A stretch of DNA of 64,000 nucleotides from UBA1413 sp964552955 (GCA_964552955.1 CAZKIU010000011.1:24991-88990); one strand, 5' to 3'; shown: positions 54,748 through 63,949, numbered from the stretch's first letter. Notes: generated by a model from the sequence alone, not told the origin. Numbers and translations are program-made.

Positions 54748-56799
54748 TCACATTCTCATGGCTTCCAGTGCTTTGCCGGTGGCTTCGAGGGTGGGCTGGA
54801 TGGTGATTTCGCGGCCTACAGCTCCCTTCATCCAGAGCTGGGGAACGATGCGCCCCTGCACCAGCATGCGAGTGATCTCGCCTGCCAGATTCTTCCCTGT
54901 GACCTGTTGCTCGATTTGGAAGTCAATAAGGTGGCCCACCGGATAATTCGAGAGGTACAGCGGGTTATCGATCATGTGGGAGTAGATGGCCAGCAGGGGT
55001 TCGTCGTTTCCGCCCAGGATGCCGGCATAGTATTTATTCCACACTGCTTTGGCAGCGGAGATAACGGCTTCTTTGAGCTGGGCAGGGGTGGCTCCGGGGT
55101 TTTCGTAGAGCCATTTCCATACCTGCATGTCGACCAGGGAGACTCCCATGATCTCGTAGCAGGCCCAGAAGTTATCGAGGGCCATGAGGTGCTCCTTCAT
55201 GGGGTCATCCCCTTTGACTCCCAACAGTTCCAGGTCGCGTTTCTGAAAGAGGAAGGCCATCGCCTCGGTGAAGGCGGTGTTGGGAACGCCATTGAGCATG
55301 AAGTAGTCGACGTCGTTCATGGTGATGGTTTGTTCGACGCAATGGCCGAATTCGTGGACGGCGATGTTATAGCCTTTGTAGTCCATCCCGCCGGCGCCCA
55401 CGCGGGTGCGGAGGTGGGCCAGGTCGTTTTTCATGCCGGCGCCCCAGGCATGGCCGGCACCCCGGGAAGCATCGACAGTGATCAGTGCGCTGATTCTTTG
55501 GGCCTCAGCGGGTGCCCATCCCAGTTTCTGCATGATGACAGGCAGATCTTTGCGGACCGCCTCCGTGGTGGGGTACTTTTTCGTGGTTTGGGCCGTCAAT
55601 TGCTCCTCGGGAATTCCTCCGGCCGCCTTGAATCCGTTGTACCAGATGTCGAAGGGCTCCAGGGGCCTGCCCAGTCGCTGGCTGATGAGGGCAGCCACCT
55701 CCTTGACCGTGGGAGAGGAGACCAGTTCCGTGAAGAGCTTTTCAATGTCTTCCTGCGGAATCTCCATGCCCTCCTCGAATGCCCGGGCGATATAGGTGGG
55801 ATAATGCGGGGTGTAGGCATCCATCTTTTGCAGTGCCCGGAAATTTGCCAGCAGCACCTCATACCGTTTGTCGGGTTCCGGCGTGGCGGTGACCTCGGCC
55901 CCCTCGCGGAAGATCTTGTTGGCAAAGGGATCCCAGGTTACTTCCCCCTTGTTGATGACTTCCTGCGGAATCGACTGGTCGATGATGCGTTGCATCACCT
56001 GGTAGATCATCCGCTGTTTGATGAGGCCATTTTCGCCGGCGTAATCCGATTTAAGCTCGTCGCGGAGACCCCAGTGGGTGATCAGTTTCAGTCCGGCCGG
56101 GAAGAGGGCCGTCGCGGTAGAGTCGACGAGTTTGTCCATGAAAATGTTATAACCCGAGATATAGGTATCGGCAGCGGTGAGGGTCTGCGAGACATTCTGG
56201 ATGATATCGGCCGGCACCCGGGAGGTAAAGCGGTCGCCCATGCGGGCGTAAGCCCACTCGAGGCGGCTCCAGTTTTCACCGAGTTCCGTCTTCTCCTTCA
56301 GGGAGTAAAAGGGGAAGTTGAGGGCGGTGAGGAAGGCGATTTTGTTGGCGAAGAAATCGTCGGTCAGATGGGCGGAGGCATCATAACTGCCGAACATCAG
56401 GTCGACCGGTGTGGGTTCGGGGCCATCGAGCTGGAGGGGCTCCTTGAGCAGGACATCCATTTTATGGAAATAACCGCTGAAGATCTCCAGGTTGCGTTCC
56501 AGTTTTTTAAAAAGCGTTTCCAGTTCGGAGGCATCGGCCACGAACTGGTCGGTACAGAACTGGGTGAACTCTTCGGGGGTTCCGTCGGTGTCGCGCCAGA
56601 GGGAGGCGGCCTGCCTGACCCCGCGGTCGATGCGGAAGGTGGCGGCTTCGCCGTGTTTCTCCGTCAGGGCTTTAATGGTTTGGGCAATGATCGGCTCGCC
56701 GATCAGCATGCTGGCAGGTTCTGCGACCTGCTTTTTGTTTTCAGTGGTGCAATTGCTAAAAATAACAGCCATAATGACCAGAATAATCGATTTCTTCAT
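54748..56799 (-). CDS. Zinc metallopeptidase lipoprotein (M3-like gluzincin)
   Basis: A 683-residue predicted lipoprotein (lipobox IFSNC, Cys near residue 17). The zinc motif is HEFGH (His482, Glu483, His486) in YNIAVHEFGHCVEQ, and the third ligand is probably Glu512 in NTAFTEAMAF, spaced as in gluzincins of the M3/M32 kind. The rest is helical. No family name is certain; it might be an oligopeptidase acting in the periplasm. It has its own promoter (TAACTTTG at 56822-56829) and converges on flotillin. Confidence 0.7.
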   Translation of the reverse strand: MKKSIILVIMAVIFSNCTTENKKQVAEPASMLIGEPIIAQTIKALTEKHGEAATFRIDRGVRQAASLWRDTDGTPEEFTQFCTDQFVADASELETLFKKLERNLEIFSGYFHKMDVLLKEPLQLDGPEPTPVDLMFGSYDASAHLTDDFFANKIAFLTALNFPFYSLKEKTELGENWSRLEWAYARMGDRFTSRVPADIIQNVSQTLTAADTYISGYNIFMDKLVDSTATALFPAGLKLITHWGLRDELKSDYAGENGLIKQRMIYQVMQRIIDQSIPQEVINKGEVTWDPFANKIFREGAEVTATPEPDKRYEVLLANFRALQKMDAYTPHYPTYIARAFEEGMEIPQEDIEKLFTELVSSPTVKEVAALISQRLGRPLEPFDIWYNGFKAAGGIPEEQLTAQTTKKYPTTEAVRKDLPVIMQKLGWAPAEAQRISALITVDASRGAGHAWGAGMKNDLAHLRTRVGAGGMDYKGYNIAVHEFGHCVEQTITMNDVDYFMLNGVPNTAFTEAMAFLFQKRDLELLGVKGDDPMKEHLMALDNFWACYEIMGVSLVDMQVWKWLYENPGATPAQLKEAVISAAKAVWNKYYAGILGGNDEPLLAIYSHMIDNPLYLSNYPVGHLIDFQIEQQVTGKNLAGEITRMLVQGRIVPQLWMKGAVGREITIQPTLEATGKALEAMRM

Positions 56800-56821
56800 A
56801 ACAGGTTGATTTTGATCCTTG

Positions 56822-56829
56822 CAAAGTTA
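56822..56829 (-). promoter_or_regulatory. Predicted -7 promoter element for the metallopeptidase gene
   Basis: The minus strand reads TAACTTTG followed by C, matching TAnnTTTG(C), 22 bp before the ATG at 56799. The rest of 56830-57046 has only short degenerate words (GGGTAAGG, AAATGTA) and a small hairpin. Confidence 0.5.
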
Positions 56830-57046
56830 ATTTGAAATGGGATACAAACCCATGATAAAAGTAGTCAAACCGGATCAATAGGGGAGTGAGAACTTCCCGA
56901 CCGGGAAGGGTGCATGGGCAGGTTCATACCAACATAGGGGGTAAGGGAAAATGTACCGGGTAAGGCAGGAAATGTAGGGCAAAGTCATTTATGTCCAAAT
57001 GACCTGTCAGAGATTATGTTCCGGGCAGGGCAGGAGGATCCGGATC

Positions 57047-57700
57047 TCAGGAGAGGGTGAAGAGAATGGCGAAGAAGTGAAGGATGCTGCCTCCGAGGAC
57101 GAAGAGGTGCCAGATGCCATGGCCGAAGGGAAGGCTCCGCCAGGCGTAGAAGATGGTGCCCACACTGTAGGAGAGTCCGCCCGCCAGGAGGAAGATCAGG
57201 CTGATCTGGGGCATATTGGTGATGACTGAGCGGAGGGCGAAGACGAACATCCAGCCCATGATGAGGTAGATGGCGACCATCAGCTTCCGGAATCTGTAGA
57301 GATAAATGCTGCGGATGACGATGCCGGTGAGGGCCACACCCCAGATGATGCCGAAGAGGATCCAGCCGAGGGTTCCCCGGAGGGTGGTGAGCAGGATGGG
57401 GGTATAGGTTCCGGCGATCAGCAGGAAGATGGCGGCATGGTCAAAGCGGGCGAAGAGCTCCTTCAGCTTCTTGTCGGTAAAACTGTGGTAAAGGGTGGAG
57501 GCGGTGTAGCAGAGGATCAGGGATGCCCCGAAGATAGAGAAGCTGACCACATGCCAGGTGTCACCCCGTTGTGCGGCGAAGACCACCAGGACCACCAGGG
57601 CGGCGATGCTCAGTGGGATGCCAATCCCATGGGTGATGCTGTTAACGATCTCTTCAGCCAGGGTGAGTTCCCGGCGGGGTGCTGGTATTTTCTTCTGCAT
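57047..57700 (-). CDS. Hemolysin III / PAQR family membrane protein
   Basis: A 217-residue seven-helix protein of the YqfA/hemolysin III group. Motifs are SITHGIGIPLS near the N-terminus (with the conserved His), TASTLYHSF, FDHAAIFLLIAGTYTP and GHGIWHLFVLGGSILHFF near the C-terminus; the Ser/His/Asp/His pattern resembles the zinc site of PAQR receptors. The bacterial role is unclear (membrane homeostasis has been proposed); the name does not by itself mean a toxin. It has its own promoter at 57720-57727. Confidence 0.85.
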   Translation of the reverse strand: MQKKIPAPRRELTLAEEIVNSITHGIGIPLSIAALVVLVVFAAQRGDTWHVVSFSIFGASLILCYTASTLYHSFTDKKLKELFARFDHAAIFLLIAGTYTPILLTTLRGTLGWILFGIIWGVALTGIVIRSIYLYRFRKLMVAIYLIMGWMFVFALRSVITNMPQISLIFLLAGGLSYSVGTIFYAWRSLPFGHGIWHLFVLGGSILHFFAILFTLS

Positions 57701-57719
57701 AGTCTAAATAGTCATCCTG

Positions 57720-57727
57720 CAAATATA
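57720..57727 (-). promoter_or_regulatory. Predicted -7 promoter element for the hemolysin III-like gene
   Basis: The minus strand reads TATATTTG followed by C, matching TAnnTTTG(C), 19 bp before the ATG at 57700. Confidence 0.5.
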
Positions 57728-57861
57728 ACGGTTTGACCCATGAATTGTTTTATTCGAAGGTTAACCTTACGTAAAGCCATCGGTTTACGGAACCACCAGA
57801 ATCCTGACTGCAGGGCTTCCGGACTGCCAGTCTGTCGGGTTGATGGGCTTACGGGCCTTTG

Positions 57862-57960
57862 TGCTATCAGGTTAACACTCTTAGTGCCATCAGGCTAACG
57901 GGACTTCTGGTAAGCAGGTTGAAGCTCAATGAGTCAGGTGGACTTCGGGCGATCAGGCTG
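57862..57960. repeat. Degenerate ATCAGGTTAAC-type repeats downstream of the saccharopine dehydrogenase gene
   Basis: Words ATCAGGTTAAC, ATCAGGCTAAC, AGCAGGTTGAA, GTCAGGTGGAC and ATCAGGCTGAC recur every 19-24 bp between the SDH stop at 57976 and the hemolysin III-like promoter. They are imperfect. Confidence 0.45.
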
Positions 57961-57975
57961 ACATCTGAGAGGGTG

Positions 57976-59468
57976 TCATGGGAGTACGCTTTTTTCTCTG
58001 AAGAGGATGCCGTGAGAGCGGAGTTCCGCCAGCACCGGTTCATAGATCTCCCTGNNNNNNNNNNNNNNNNNNNNNNNNNNNNNNNNNNNNNNNNNNNNNN
58101 NNNNNNNNNNNNNNNNNNNNNNNNNNNNNNNNNNNNNNNNNNNNNNNNNNNNNNGAAGAGGATGCCGTGAGAGCGGAGTTCCGCCAGCACCGGTTCATAG
58201 ATCTCCCTGATGGTGGGGATGAAAAGCCCGGTCAGGTTGAGTCGTCCGGTCAGGCGGAGTTTGGCGGCGATGCCCAGGGGCAGACCCACGGTTTTGGCCA
58301 TGGCGGTGTGGACCTGGTCTTCACCGGTGATTCCCATGGAGGAGGTGAGGATTTTTTCCTCTCCGGAATTGCGGTCAAGGTAGTTGAACTTGTGCCACAT
58401 TACCACGAGGTCCTTGTCTTCGGGTTTAAGCTTCCACTTCTTCATGAGGATGGCTTCGAGGAACTGGGCGGGGGTTCCTTTGCGGAGGCCGATTTTTTCG
58501 TCGCTGAAGAGGTCGAGTGATTCCAGCAGTTCGATGAGCGGGGAGTCCTGGTCGATGTGGAAGGCGCGGTAGAGTTTGACTTCCACGGAATCGTGGGGGT
58601 GGTAGTAGAGAAAGGAGTTGATGAATTCGCGATGGGTCATCTCCTCCTCGTTGAGCATGATGTAGGAGTTGTCGGTAGCGCCGAGCTGGACGAAGATATT
58701 CCAGGCCTGGGAGAATCCGGGGCGGCGGAGGGTACCGCGGTAGATGGTCTGGATACCCTGCAGGTTATATTTTTCGAGGTATTTGAGGGAGTCGCGGTTG
58801 GCGTACCCCTCGAAGCGGCCGAATCCCTCGATGTCCATGTATTCGGTACGGCGGAAGAGGCGGCTGTAGGGGATGTATTTGAGTCTTCCGCACTGGAGGA
58901 AGACCGCCGGTCCGGGCCACCCGGCCAGCACCACGTTGGTGGGGTTCCAGGTGAACTTATAGTGCCAGGGGTTGTCGTCCGATTCCGGCGCTACCAGTCC
59001 GCCCGTGAACGACTCAAAGGCGGTGAGCCGGTGCCCTTCTCCCTTGATGCGCTCGATGACCTGCATGGCCGACATGTGGTCTATACCCGGGTCGAGGCCC
59101 ATCTCGTTGAGGAAGAGTAACCCGGCGGCTTTGACCTCCTCCTCCATCTGTTTCATCTCAGCCGATTCATAGGAGGCGGTGATCAGCGACTTTCTGTTTT
59201 TCAGGCAGCAGCGGGCCACCACCGGGTGAAATCGGGCAGGCAGCATGGAGACCACCAGGTCGGCGGCCGACACTTCCTGGTCCATCTGATGATCGTCGTG
59301 GATGTTCACCCCGATGGTCCGGGTGGGGGGAGTCACCTTGCTCCGGGCCAGTTCCGGGTCCCGGTCTCCGACCGTGATCTGCCACTGATGTTCAGTAGCT
59401 TCCTTTTCCAGAAAAGAAATCAGGGAATTGGATGAGAGTCCGGCCCCGAGAATCAATATTTTTTTCAC
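57976..59468 (-). CDS. Saccharopine dehydrogenase (glutamate-forming, LYS9/AASS C-terminal type), interrupted by an assembly gap
   Basis: A Rossmann enzyme (GTG start at 59468, ILILGAG at the N-terminus) with SADLVVSMLPARFHPVVA, NEMGLDPGIDHMSA and ESFTGGLVAPESDDNPWHYKFTWNPT split across family blocks typical of saccharopine reductase/SDH. It oxidises saccharopine to glutamate and 2-aminoadipate semialdehyde. A 100-N gap at 58055-58154 lies near the C-terminus, with 58000-58054 identical to 58155-58209. Removing one copy and the N run (155 bp) leaves 446 codons in frame, ending GILFREKSVLP and a stop at 57976, the expected length. It is the last gene of the lysine-degradation cluster. Confidence 0.85.
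58055..58154. other. Assembly gap (100 N) inside the saccharopine dehydrogenase gene
   Basis: Exactly 100 N flanked by identical 55-bp copies (58000-58054 and 58155-58209). The real gap is probably zero; see the gene entry. Confidence 0.95.
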
Positions 59469-59561
59469 TAGTTTAGTTGTTAGTTGATGATTATTTTTTT
59501 TGATTTATTAAGCTGAAAAGCCAGTATAGGTTCCTCTGGCCCGCGAAAAAAAGGAAGGTCA

Positions 59562-59580
59562 GAATATCAGAAGATTAGAA
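59562..59580. repeat. Dispersed 19-bp word shared with the minisatellite tail
   Basis: GAATATCAGAAGATTAGAA here is identical to 53152-53170, just after the large heptamer array. It lies in the 163-bp spacer between the LKR and SDH genes, surrounded by similar AGGTCAGAAT words. Confidence 0.7.
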
Positions 59581-59631
59581 GGTCAGAATTTTGACGATTT
59601 CACGTTTAATTCGTAATTCCTTATTCGAGAT

Positions 59632-60855
59632 TCAAGACTCCTCATTGTTGTTTGCGTCCAGGTAATCGTGCAGGTAGGAGAATTTCTCCGTTAGCCGGCC
59701 GTTTCGGGTGATGGAAGCCCTTTCGATAATCTGATCGGGGTCGTTGCCCAGGAGGCTGGGCAGGACCTTATCCATCAGGTTTTTCCCGAAATCGTGGGAG
59801 GCGTCGACAGGCAATTCGCAGGGCAGGTTATCGACGGCCATTACGGTAATGTGTTCTTCTCCTGAGAATGGGGGATGGATATTGAAGCTTCCGGGGTGGA
59901 TGTCATAGAAGGGATCGGCGATAGAAGAAGACCGCCGGGTGGTAGGAATGGACCCGTTTATATCGCAGGTGATGTCGGCGATGGTGCGAATCCTGAAGTG
60001 GGGGTGGCGGGTATCTTCCGGGGAGAAGAGGACCGGGGCCTTCGGATCCCAGAAGGCGGCGCCGATGAGCAGGTCGGTATGGGGCAGAAAACGGCGGAAG
60101 GTCCCCCTGTACTCCGTGGGATGGTTGAAGAAGTGGAGCAGGTCGAAGGGGCGCCCTTCCTTGTGTTCGTTGTAGTCGCCAGGGTCGAGGCGGACGAATA
60201 CCGGAAGGTGGCTTTTTTCTCCGGAAAGGTATTCGTCAGGGGTAAGGGAATGGATGCCGGCGGCATTCATGAGTTCCAGGACGCCTCCAGCGACCCTGCC
60301 TCCGCCGGTGACGGCAATCCGCAGGGGAGGCAGTTTCACGGCGGTCAGTTCCGCGGTCAGTTCCTCCATGTTGCGGCACTGCCAGGCAGGTTTCAGCGCC
60401 CAGAGTTTGTGGCGGAGACCCCACGCCCTGAAACCGTTGTAGGCCCCCACCACGCCGGCAAAACGGCCGAAGCCGATGATCCGCATTCCGCTGCGGTCGG
60501 TGAGCACTTCATAATCGACGAGCCGGATGCCCTTGCGGACCACCTCACGGAGGAGCTCCCGGTTGTGAGGCTGCTTTTTGATGGTATGCGAAAAGAAAAA
60601 GTAGGTCTTCCCGGGGATCAGTTCCGTGAGGGGTACTTCCTTAACCCCCATCAGGACGTCACACTCCGAAAGATCTTCCTGCACAGGGATGCCCAGGCAC
60701 TGGTATTCTTCATCCCTGAAACAGCGGATAGGGGAGGGCTGTACCACAATCTCTGTTCCGGGCATATGGTCCAGGATATGGCGGCACTGCTCCGGCGTGA
60801 AGGGCACCCTTTTATCGGGCGGCAACTTTCCTTCTCGGATGATTCCGATTCTCAT
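59632..60855 (-). CDS. Lysine-ketoglutarate reductase-like (saccharopine dehydrogenase LYS1/AlaDH-PNT type)
   Basis: A 407-residue protein with the alanine dehydrogenase/transhydrogenase-like N-terminal domain (IGIIREGKLPPDKRVPFTPEQ, GVKEVPLTELIPGKTYFFFSHT) and a Rossmann domain (ITGFGRFAGVVGAYNGFRAW region and IAVTGGGRVAGGVLELM). This is the fold of fungal Lys1 and of the LKR half of plant and animal AASS, which form saccharopine from lysine and 2-oxoglutarate. The direct SDH neighbour (163 bp downstream) and the ALDH7 gene upstream support the lysine role over alanine dehydrogenase. The C-terminal 60 residues are not recognised. Confidence 0.75.
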   Translation of the reverse strand: MRIGIIREGKLPPDKRVPFTPEQCRHILDHMPGTEIVVQPSPIRCFRDEEYQCLGIPVQEDLSECDVLMGVKEVPLTELIPGKTYFFFSHTIKKQPHNRELLREVVRKGIRLVDYEVLTDRSGMRIIGFGRFAGVVGAYNGFRAWGLRHKLWALKPAWQCRNMEELTAELTAVKLPPLRIAVTGGGRVAGGVLELMNAAGIHSLTPDEYLSGEKSHLPVFVRLDPGDYNEHKEGRPFDLLHFFNHPTEYRGTFRRFLPHTDLLIGAAFWDPKAPVLFSPEDTRHPHFRIRTIADITCDINGSIPTTRRSSSIADPFYDIHPGSFNIHPPFSGEEHITVMAVDNLPCELPVDASHDFGKNLMDKVLPSLLGNDPDQIIERASITRNGRLTEKFSYLHDYLDANNNEES

Positions 60856-60997
60856 GCTCTATTCTTCCTTCCTTAATTAATTCATCATTTTCCTGTCATC
60901 AGCGGGCCGCGGCCGGTGTTTCAGATTCCTGCCGCCGGCCAGAGTCTGCAAGTACAGATCAGAAGCTGATTTCTGGCTGTCTGCCATGCCATCCTTA

Positions 60998-62539
60998 TTA
61001 CAGTTCGAATTTAATACCCTGTGCAAGGGGAAGATCGGTACTGTAATTGATCGTATTGGTTTGGCGGCGCATGTAGGCTTTCCAGGCGTCGGAACCCGAT
61101 TCGCGGCCGCCGCCGGTATCCTTTTCGCCACCGAAGGCGCCTCCGATTTCAGCCCCGGAAGTGCCAATGTTAACATTGGCGATTCCGCAGTCGGACCCTG
61201 CCCCTGAGAGGAACTGCTCGCCTTCGAGCAGGTCGGTGGTGAAGATGGCCGACGAGAGTCCCTGGGGCACAGCATTGTGGAGGGCGATGGCTTCGTCCAG
61301 GGTGCGGTACCTGATGAAGTAGAGGAGGGGAGCAAAGGTCTCTTCCTGCACGATGGCATAGTGGTTTTCCACTTCGGCAATGGCAGGGATTACATAGCAC
61401 CCCGAGGTGAAGCCTTCGCCCGTGCATTCTACACCGCCGTAGAGGATTTTCCCGCCTTCAGCTTTTACCCGGGCCACGGCTTCAAGATAGGTCTTCTTAG
61501 CTCCGCAGTCGATCAGTGGACCCACGTGGGTCGACGGGTCAAGCGGATGGCCGATTTTCAGGCTTTTATAGGCGTTAACCAGCTTCTGGCTGAACTCCTC
61601 AAAGAGCGATTCGTGGAGGATGATCCTCCGGGTGGAGGTGCAGCGTTGGCCGCAGGTGCCCACGGCCCCGAAGATGACGGCGCGCAGGGCCAGTTCCGGA
61701 TTGGCTTTGGGGGTGATGATAATGGCGTTGTTGCCGCCCAGCTCCAGGATAGACCTGCCCAGGCGCTCGCCGATGAGCCGGCCCGCCTTTTTCCCGATTT
61801 TCGTCGACCCGGTGAAGGAGATGAGGGGAATCCGGGGGTCGGCGAACATGTCGTCGCCCAGGTATTTCGAGCTGGTGGCCACCAGGTTGAGAACCCCCTC
61901 GGGGACCTGGTTCTCACGCAATACGGAGGCAACAATCTTGTGGACTGCAATGGCACAGAGCAACACCTTGGAGGAGGGTTTCCAGAGGACCACATCGCCG
62001 GCGATCAGGGCGATCATGGCGTTCCACGCCCATACCGCCACCGGGAAGTTGAAGGCCGACACCACGCCGACGATCCCCAGGGGATGGTACTGGTCGTACA
62101 TGCGGTGGCCCGGGCGTTCGCTCTGCATGGTGAAACCATAAAGCTGGCGTGACTGACCCACTGCGAAGTCGCAGATGTCGATCATTTCCTGGACCTCACC
62201 CAGCCCTTCCTGGTAGATCTTACCCATTTCATAGCTCACCAGCCGCCCCAGGGGCTCCTTGTATTTCCGGAGTTCCAGGCCGATCTGGCGGACCACCTCA
62301 CCCCGGCGGGGTGCGGGAATCTTCCGCCATTCGGTGAAAGCCTGGCCGGCCAGTTCTACGGTTTTGTTGTAATCGTTGAGGGTGGCCTGCCTGACGGCAG
62401 CGATCTCCCTGCCGTCGGCGGGTGAAAAGGAGGTCAGCAGATCGCCGGCGCACTCCTGCCAGACCGTGCCGGTGCACATTCCGGAATTGACCTTGTCAAT
62501 GCCCAGTTGGGCCAGTACTTCTGAAAAATCGGTATGCAT
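60998..62539 (-). CDS. Aldehyde dehydrogenase of the ALDH7 (antiquitin, aminoadipate-semialdehyde) type
   Basis: A 513-residue ALDH closely resembling antiquitin/AmaB: QYHPLGIVGVVSAFNFPVAV with a Trp next to it, WKPSSKVLLCAIA, the general base in LELGGNNAI and the catalytic cysteine in GTCGQRCTSTRR, and the NVNIGTSGAEIGGAFGGEKD carboxylate-binding region that ALDH7 uses for 2-aminoadipate semialdehyde. It oxidises the product of SDH to 2-aminoadipate with NAD+. It is the first gene of the three-gene minus-strand cluster (142 bp before LKR). Confidence 0.88.
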   Translation of the reverse strand: MHTDFSEVLAQLGIDKVNSGMCTGTVWQECAGDLLTSFSPADGREIAAVRQATLNDYNKTVELAGQAFTEWRKIPAPRRGEVVRQIGLELRKYKEPLGRLVSYEMGKIYQEGLGEVQEMIDICDFAVGQSRQLYGFTMQSERPGHRMYDQYHPLGIVGVVSAFNFPVAVWAWNAMIALIAGDVVLWKPSSKVLLCAIAVHKIVASVLRENQVPEGVLNLVATSSKYLGDDMFADPRIPLISFTGSTKIGKKAGRLIGERLGRSILELGGNNAIIITPKANPELALRAVIFGAVGTCGQRCTSTRRIILHESLFEEFSQKLVNAYKSLKIGHPLDPSTHVGPLIDCGAKKTYLEAVARVKAEGGKILYGGVECTGEGFTSGCYVIPAIAEVENHYAIVQEETFAPLLYFIRYRTLDEAIALHNAVPQGLSSAIFTTDLLEGEQFLSGAGSDCGIANVNIGTSGAEIGGAFGGEKDTGGGRESGSDAWKAYMRRQTNTINYSTDLPLAQGIKFEL

Positions 62540-62607
62540 ACTAATCGTCTTTAATATTATTTAATCAAATTGATGCGATTTCTAAAAAGAGGCCGGTTTG
62601 CAGGTGG

Positions 62608-63315
62608 CTACTTCACCGGAAAATTGTTGTAAATGAGACCTGTCAGAATGGCAATGCCAAAACTCAACAATGTGCCAATTAAAACGTATTCAGTTAGTTT
62701 CCTGTCTTTTGACTCTTTGAGGTCCCCAAAACGAAAAACCGATTTTGCAGCCAGTAAAAATCCTATGGCCTCCCAATTTCCGGTAACCACAAAAGTGAAT
62801 ACAAATAACCTCTCAAGGATGCCAATATAATTTCCGGCATTTGCCAAAGCACCGGAATGGCCGGCAGAGGTGTCAGGAGACCATCTTGAAATGATGTTAC
62901 GGACTATGACCGAAACGGGTTGGGTTAGGGCAACCACAGATGTAATTAACAAAAGATTTTTTTCACTATTCAGGACCACGGGATTTATTGAAATGGACTG
63001 GCTCCAGTACCAGACTAAGACAATAGCGATGGCATGGAAAATCTGATCGATGAAGAACCACAGTCGTTTGGTGTTCACCTTTTGAAGGTACATTTTAACC
63101 GTGTCGATTGTAAAATGGACAATTGTCAACAAAAGTGCCCACTTGGTAAATGAAGTTTGCCAAACCAATAAGTTTATCAAAGTAAAATGGATCAGTGCAT
63201 GAACATATAATTGCCAGGCCTTTATTTTATGCTTTTCCTTGGCCTTAACCCAGGAATCGGATTGTAAAACAAAGTCACCCAACAAGTGAGCCAGAATTAG
63301 TTTAATAAGTATCAT
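62608..63315 (-). CDS. DUF3307 membrane protein
   Basis: A 235-residue integral membrane protein with about six helices. It begins LILAHLLGDFVLQSD, the hallmark of DUF3307, and has the FTIDTVKMYL and HAIAIVLVWYW helices. No enzymatic role is known to me. Its ATG overlaps the SatD stop by one base (TAATG), so the two are co-translated; the pair is known from Bacteroidota. The DNA is clearly more AT-rich than the genes to its left. Confidence 0.8.
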   Translation of the reverse strand: MILIKLILAHLLGDFVLQSDSWVKAKEKHKIKAWQLYVHALIHFTLINLLVWQTSFTKWALLLTIVHFTIDTVKMYLQKVNTKRLWFFIDQIFHAIAIVLVWYWSQSISINPVVLNSEKNLLLITSVVALTQPVSVIVRNIISRWSPDTSAGHSGALANAGNYIGILERLFVFTFVVTGNWEAIGFLLAAKSVFRFGDLKESKDRKLTEYVLIGTLLSFGIAILTGLIYNNFPVK

Positions 63316-63929
63316 TAAATCGCTTCTTTAATTTTATTCTGGTACCAAACCAGCATATCCGAAATCTCAGCGAAACAGGCTCGTTTTAATGTTGCACTTA
63401 CTGTATTCTGCTTAATATTCAGAGCTTTCCCCAATTCTTCCTGCGAATAACCCGGATTTGTTAATGCAAGATATACCACTTTGGCAGAATTGGCCGTCCA
63501 ATTATCCATGACAATAAGCGCAAAGCGGAACAACAGATTCATCTCCTGGTTTAACTTTATCGATGGTGTAGTTATCGCCAGGTTCTGCTTACTCTTTACC
63601 AGGCTTTCAAAAGTTTCTCCTGAATATACAAATGCTGAACCATTTGATTCTGTGATCTTTGAAGCCTCATATGTTTTATCTCCTACCCCTATGGCTAATC
63701 GAACATCCATCTCTTTAATGCTTTTTATGGCCGCCTTTATTTTAATGGCAGTTAACAGGGCTCTTGAAGGATCAGTAACTTCTGCCTGAAAACTGTCGCC
63801 CCGGTATATTTCCCAAGTCAATGGGTTTTTCCCGACAGAATCAAGCTCCAATTTAAGTTTCTGGAGCCAGATATGAGGACTAAATTTTTGAGAATTAATT
63901 ACATCACCCGTTATTATGCTTGTCATTTT
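63315..63929 (-). CDS. SatD-family protein with C-terminal HTH
   Basis: A 204-residue protein from ATG 63929 (a TAATG overlap with DUF3307 at the other end). Residues 1-120 have the SatD core (IITGDVINSQKF at the start, WEIYRGDSFQAEV, VRLAIGVGD), which resembles nucleotide-cyclase-like ferredoxin folds but lacks an obvious cyclase active site. Residues about 150-190 form a helix-turn-helix (YSQEELGKALNIKQNTVSATLKRA). So it is probably a transcription factor sensing something through the N-terminal domain. The upstream GTTGATAAATGA direct repeats (63961-64000) are candidate binding sites. Confidence 0.75.
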   Translation of the reverse strand, partial: KMTSIITGDVINSQKFSPHIWLQKLKLELDSVGKNPLTWEIYRGDSFQAEVTDPSRALLTAIKIKAAIKSIKEMDVRLAIGVGDKTYEASKITESNGSAFVYSGETFESLVKSKQNLAITTPSIKLNQEMNLLFRFALIVMDNWTANSAKVVYLALTNPGYSQEELGKALNIKQNTVSATLKRACFAEISDMLVWYQNKIKEAI

Positions 63930-63941
63930 GTCTCTTTTTCT

Positions 63942-63949
63942 CAAATATA
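63942..63949 (-). promoter_or_regulatory. Predicted -7 promoter element for satD-DUF3307
   Basis: The minus strand reads TATATTTG, matching TAnnTTTG, 12 bp before the ATG at 63929. Confidence 0.5.

Noticed and set aside
54724..56835. A 703-codon open frame on the plus strand opposite the metallopeptidase gene.
   Set aside because: It is the antisense shadow of a gene with clear zinc, lipobox and promoter features; its own product has only low-complexity similarity to nothing recognisable.
57047..57700. The hemolysin III-like protein as a toxin or virulence factor.
   Set aside because: The family name is historical; the sequence is a PAQR-type seven-helix membrane protein found in most bacteria and no toxin context exists.
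57867..59468. A frameshifted saccharopine dehydrogenase reading through the N run to 57867.
   Set aside because: The shift comes from the 155-bp duplicated/N segment; the natural stop is at 57976.
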